A DNA stretch of 64,000 nt from the NCBI RefSeq assembly GCF_006265175.1, contig NZ_VDCQ01000022.1, positions 60,560-124,559 on the forward strand, in the 5' to 3' direction. Shown in pieces: positions 61,946 through 64,000 of the stretch. The DNA is from Paenibacillus hemerocallicola. Its GTDB lineage: Bacteria > Bacillota > Bacilli > Paenibacillales > NBRC-103111. The notes beneath the pieces are model-generated. The model was given only the letters and a program-made list of their open reading frames with translations, was not told the origin of the DNA and did no database searches. A program made the position numbers and the translations under genes. Every line of letters starts with the position of its first letter. Within the stretch, counting starts at the first letter, position 1.

Positions 61946-64000
61946 CTAAATCAGTTCGGACTTTTGCAGAAGCCTCTGTATAATCGCTGCAACTTCGGCT
62001 CTTGTAATAAACGCTTCGGGGGCCAGCTCGGCACCCTCTCTTCCCGATACGATGCCTGCCGCTACGCTGTCCGCAATACCGTTCTTCGCCCATTCCGAAA
62101 TGGTCGCCGCATCCGTGTAGGCACTCAACGAGTCTTCGGCTGCTTTGGGCGCGAGTTTGGCTTTCAGACCGGTGATGGCCATCGCTTTGGCGACGATAGT
62201 CATCGCTTGTTCCCGGGTAATGTTATCATTCGGTCGGAAACGTCCGTCTTCAAAGCCGCTGATCAACTTGTAATCATAGGCTGTACGGATCGCGCTATAG
62301 TACCAATCCGATCCTTTTACGTCCGAGAAGGAGGCTGCTCCTCCATCCAACCGCAGTCCCAGACCGCGAACGATAATCGCTGCAAATTCGGCGCGGGTTA
62401 TGTTCCGGTCGGGATTGAACAAACCTTCCCCCGATCCTTGGATAACCATCCGTGATCCCATGTCGTTGACGGCATCCTTCGACCAATGGTCGGCCACATC
62501 GTTATATTCGCGCGGATGCCATACGACCGAATAGGTGCTGTTCGTCAAGCTGTTGATTCGCGCATAATATTTGCCGTCGACCCGTACCACGATCGTCGGC
62601 ACATGGCGCACGGTGCCGTCCGAGTCGATCACAACCGCCGTCGTGATTTTGTTCGGATCTACGTCGTCGGGGATGGCGATCGTTCTCTCGACGTATGCAT
62701 CGAATCTCGTCACCTCGATCGTCTCGTTTCCGTACGTTCCGCTGACGGCAAACTCGAGCGGCGGAGCGACGAGCGAGAACCCGCCCTGAGCAGCCGCGCT
62801 TTCCACAACCTTCACCATGCCGTCGGCAGGACTCGATATCCGAATCCGAATTTCAATATCTTGCAGCCGCACCGCCGTGCCCAATTGCGCCGAGATGGCG
62901 TCAATGTTGACAAGACCCGCGGGCAGCGTATAGGAGCCGTTGCCGCTCCGGATTTCCACCACGGCTTGCTGCTGCTCCATGCTTTTGATCAGTTGACCGT
63001 TCAGTACGCCGACGATCACATCGGAATTCGTATTGACCGGAATCGTGATAATCGTATGCGGTCCCGCCGCCGCCAATCGCTGCTCCAGCTTCTGAGGGTC
63101 GACGGTGATCGTCGTGACCGTCCGGTCGTTCACTTTTGTAGTCGTCGCCGTTCCGGCAGTTTCCGTTTTGCCGTTCACGAGCACTTCCACGCCTGCGCTC
63201 GGCGCGCTGGGCTCGGTCGGAACGGTTGTCGGCGAGCCTGCTCCGCTGCCTCCAGACGTTCCGGGAACATTCGGCGTCACTCCATCGTTGTCGCGATCGG
63301 GCGCCCCCATCGGAATCGCCGCGGCTTCGTTGGACGCTCCGCTCACTCCGGCGGAGTTTGCCGCCTTGACCGTATAATAGTAACTCGTTCCGTTCGCGAG
63401 ACCTGTCGCGGTATAGCCGTATACCGAACCGCCTACCGTGGCTGCCGCCGTGCCGTAATTACCCGAGACCAGGCTCTGGTAAATCCGGTACTCCGTCGCG
63501 CCCGCCACCGGATTCCAGCGAAGCGCAGCTTGACCGTCTCCTGCCGTCGCCCTCAAATTCGTCGGAGCGACCGGCGCTTGCATGGACGAAGCAATGATTA
63601 CTGTCGAAGCCGCTGTGTAATTGCCATCTTCCGTCCTCGCCGTGATCGTCGCCGTTCCGGCCGTAAGCGGCGTGACGACTCCGTATGTGACCGTGGCCAC
63701 TGACGTATTGCTGCTCGTCCATATTACCTTCGGATTTGTCGCGTTCGCGGGCGCGACCGTCGCCGTCAATGCCCCGGGCGCTCCACCCGCCGTCAGGCTC
63801 AGTGTCCCCGGCGTTACCGTTACGCCGGTTACCGGCACCGCCGTGTCGCTTACCGTGACCGTAGACGTCGCGGTATACCCGCCGTCTTCCGTCCTCGCCG
63901 TGATCGTCGCCGTTCCGGCTGTGAGCGGTGCAACGACTCCGTACGTAACCGTGGCCACCGACGTATTGCTGCTCGTCCACGTTACTTTCGCATTCGTCGC
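61946..64000 (-). CDS. Surface protein with Big2 repeats, FN3 domain and three SLH domains (5' end outside window)
   Basis: At least 684 residues are visible and the frame is open to the window edge, so the N-terminus is missing. In order: two or more Big2 (Ig-like) repeats with an 86-residue period, an FN3 domain (APTNLRATAGDGQAALRWNPVAGATEY in part), a Pro/Gly linker (NVPGTSGGSGAGSPTTVPTEPS in part), a beta-rich module of about 230 residues, and three SLH domains (FNPDRNITRAEFA; FRPNDNITREQAM; LAPEAFITRAEVA). The SLH domains bind pyruvylated secondary wall polymer. It is probably an adhesin or wall-bound glycan binder; no enzyme domain is seen in this part. Confidence 0.9.
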   Translation of the reverse strand, partial: ATNAKVTWTSSNTSVATVTYGVVAPLTAGTATITARTEDGGYTATSTVTVSDTAVPVTGVTVTPGTLSLTAGGAPGALTATVAPANATNPKVIWTSSNTSVATVTYGVVTPLTAGTATITARTEDGNYTAASTVIIASSMQAPVAPTNLRATAGDGQAALRWNPVAGATEYRIYQSLVSGNYGTAAATVGGSVYGYTATGLANGTSYYYTVKAANSAGVSGASNEAAAIPMGAPDRDNDGVTPNVPGTSGGSGAGSPTTVPTEPSAPSAGVEVLVNGKTETAGTATTTKVNDRTVTTITVDPQKLEQRLAAAGPHTIITIPVNTNSDVIVGVLNGQLIKSMEQQQAVVEIRSGNGSYTLPAGLVNIDAISAQLGTAVRLQDIEIRIRISSPADGMVKVVESAAAQGGFSLVAPPLEFAVSGTYGNETIEVTRFDAYVERTIAIPDDVDPNKITTAVVIDSDGTVRHVPTIVVRVDGKYYARINSLTNSTYSVVWHPREYNDVADHWSKDAVNDMGSRMVIQGSGEGLFNPDRNITRAEFAAIIVRGLGLRLDGGAASFSDVKGSDWYYSAIRTAYDYKLISGFEDGRFRPNDNITREQAMTIVAKAMAITGLKAKLAPKAAEDSLSAYTDAATISEWAKNGIADSVAAGIVSGREGAELAPEAFITRAEVAAIIQRLLQKSELI

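Noticed and set aside
62486..63703. Plus-strand frame of 405 codons
   Set aside because: Antisense to the SLH protein gene; Arg-rich, no motifs.

Overview
This 64 kb window reads as part of the chromosome of a moderately GC-rich, spore-forming Firmicute, most likely Paenibacillus or a close relative. The signs are two LplB/YtcP-type sugar ABC importers paired with large membrane-anchored AraC regulators, a GerAC germination-protein remnant, an S-layer-homology (SLH) protein, YumC, NDH-2, a YtrA-type GntR operon and ComB. No rRNA, tRNA or intact transposon was seen.

1-5.2 kb is a scarred region. It holds a frameshifted GerAC fragment, one lone type I-C-like CRISPR repeat, and a large secreted beta-helix protein flanked by two diverged copies of the same leader sequence. 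5.3-32.3 kb is a glycan-use region transcribed leftward. It has two import cassettes, each with an AraC sensor, two permeases and a binding lipoprotein. Around them are a PL26/YetA-like enzyme, a GH63-like hydrolase (plus an internally deleted copy of it), a sulfatase, four oxidoreductases, a nitrilase-like protein with one apparent frameshift, a nucleoside hydrolase and a two-subunit dihydroxyacetone-type kinase (DhaK/DhaL). The inferred job is import of a complex, probably sulfated, plant or algal oligosaccharide and conversion of its sugars to a small keto-sugar that DhaKL phosphorylates. 32.5-36.4 kb holds a decayed IS110, a DUF975 membrane protein, and a PhyH-type dioxygenase divergent from an AraC regulator.

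36.5-47.7 kb is the most interesting locus. NamZ (exo-N-acetylmuramidase family), an RpiR/MurR-type regulator and MurQ (MurNAc-6-phosphate etherase) are grouped with a complete ABC sugar importer instead of the MurP phosphotransferase system. Two nearly duplicate pairs of a PIG-L-type deacetylase and a double-GNAT acetyltransferase are also present. Both leftward promoters share the same architecture (TTGAAA, 16 nt, TATAAT) with a TGAAA-N5-TTTCA palindrome over the -35 and spacer, and the larger leader also carries a perfect cre match. This looks like a MurNAc or cell-wall amino-sugar regulon with an unusual transport and N-acyl-editing layout. No sugar kinase for the MurQ substrate is in the window.

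48.1-51.7 kb is a GH95-GH29 alpha-fucosidase operon with a clear promoter and a 16-bp operator-like palindrome. A roughly 0.35-0.8 kb intergenic repeat family occurs three times (36.1, 47.9 and 52.2 kb). The third copy has expanded into five exact 112-bp tandem units. 52.6-61.7 kb is housekeeping: NDH-2 with a Rex-like site, YumC, a zinc-ribbon protein, a five-gene GntR/ABC operon with a self-overlapping operator, a YhhQ-family queuosine-precursor transporter and ComB. The window ends inside a Big2/FN3/SLH surface protein.
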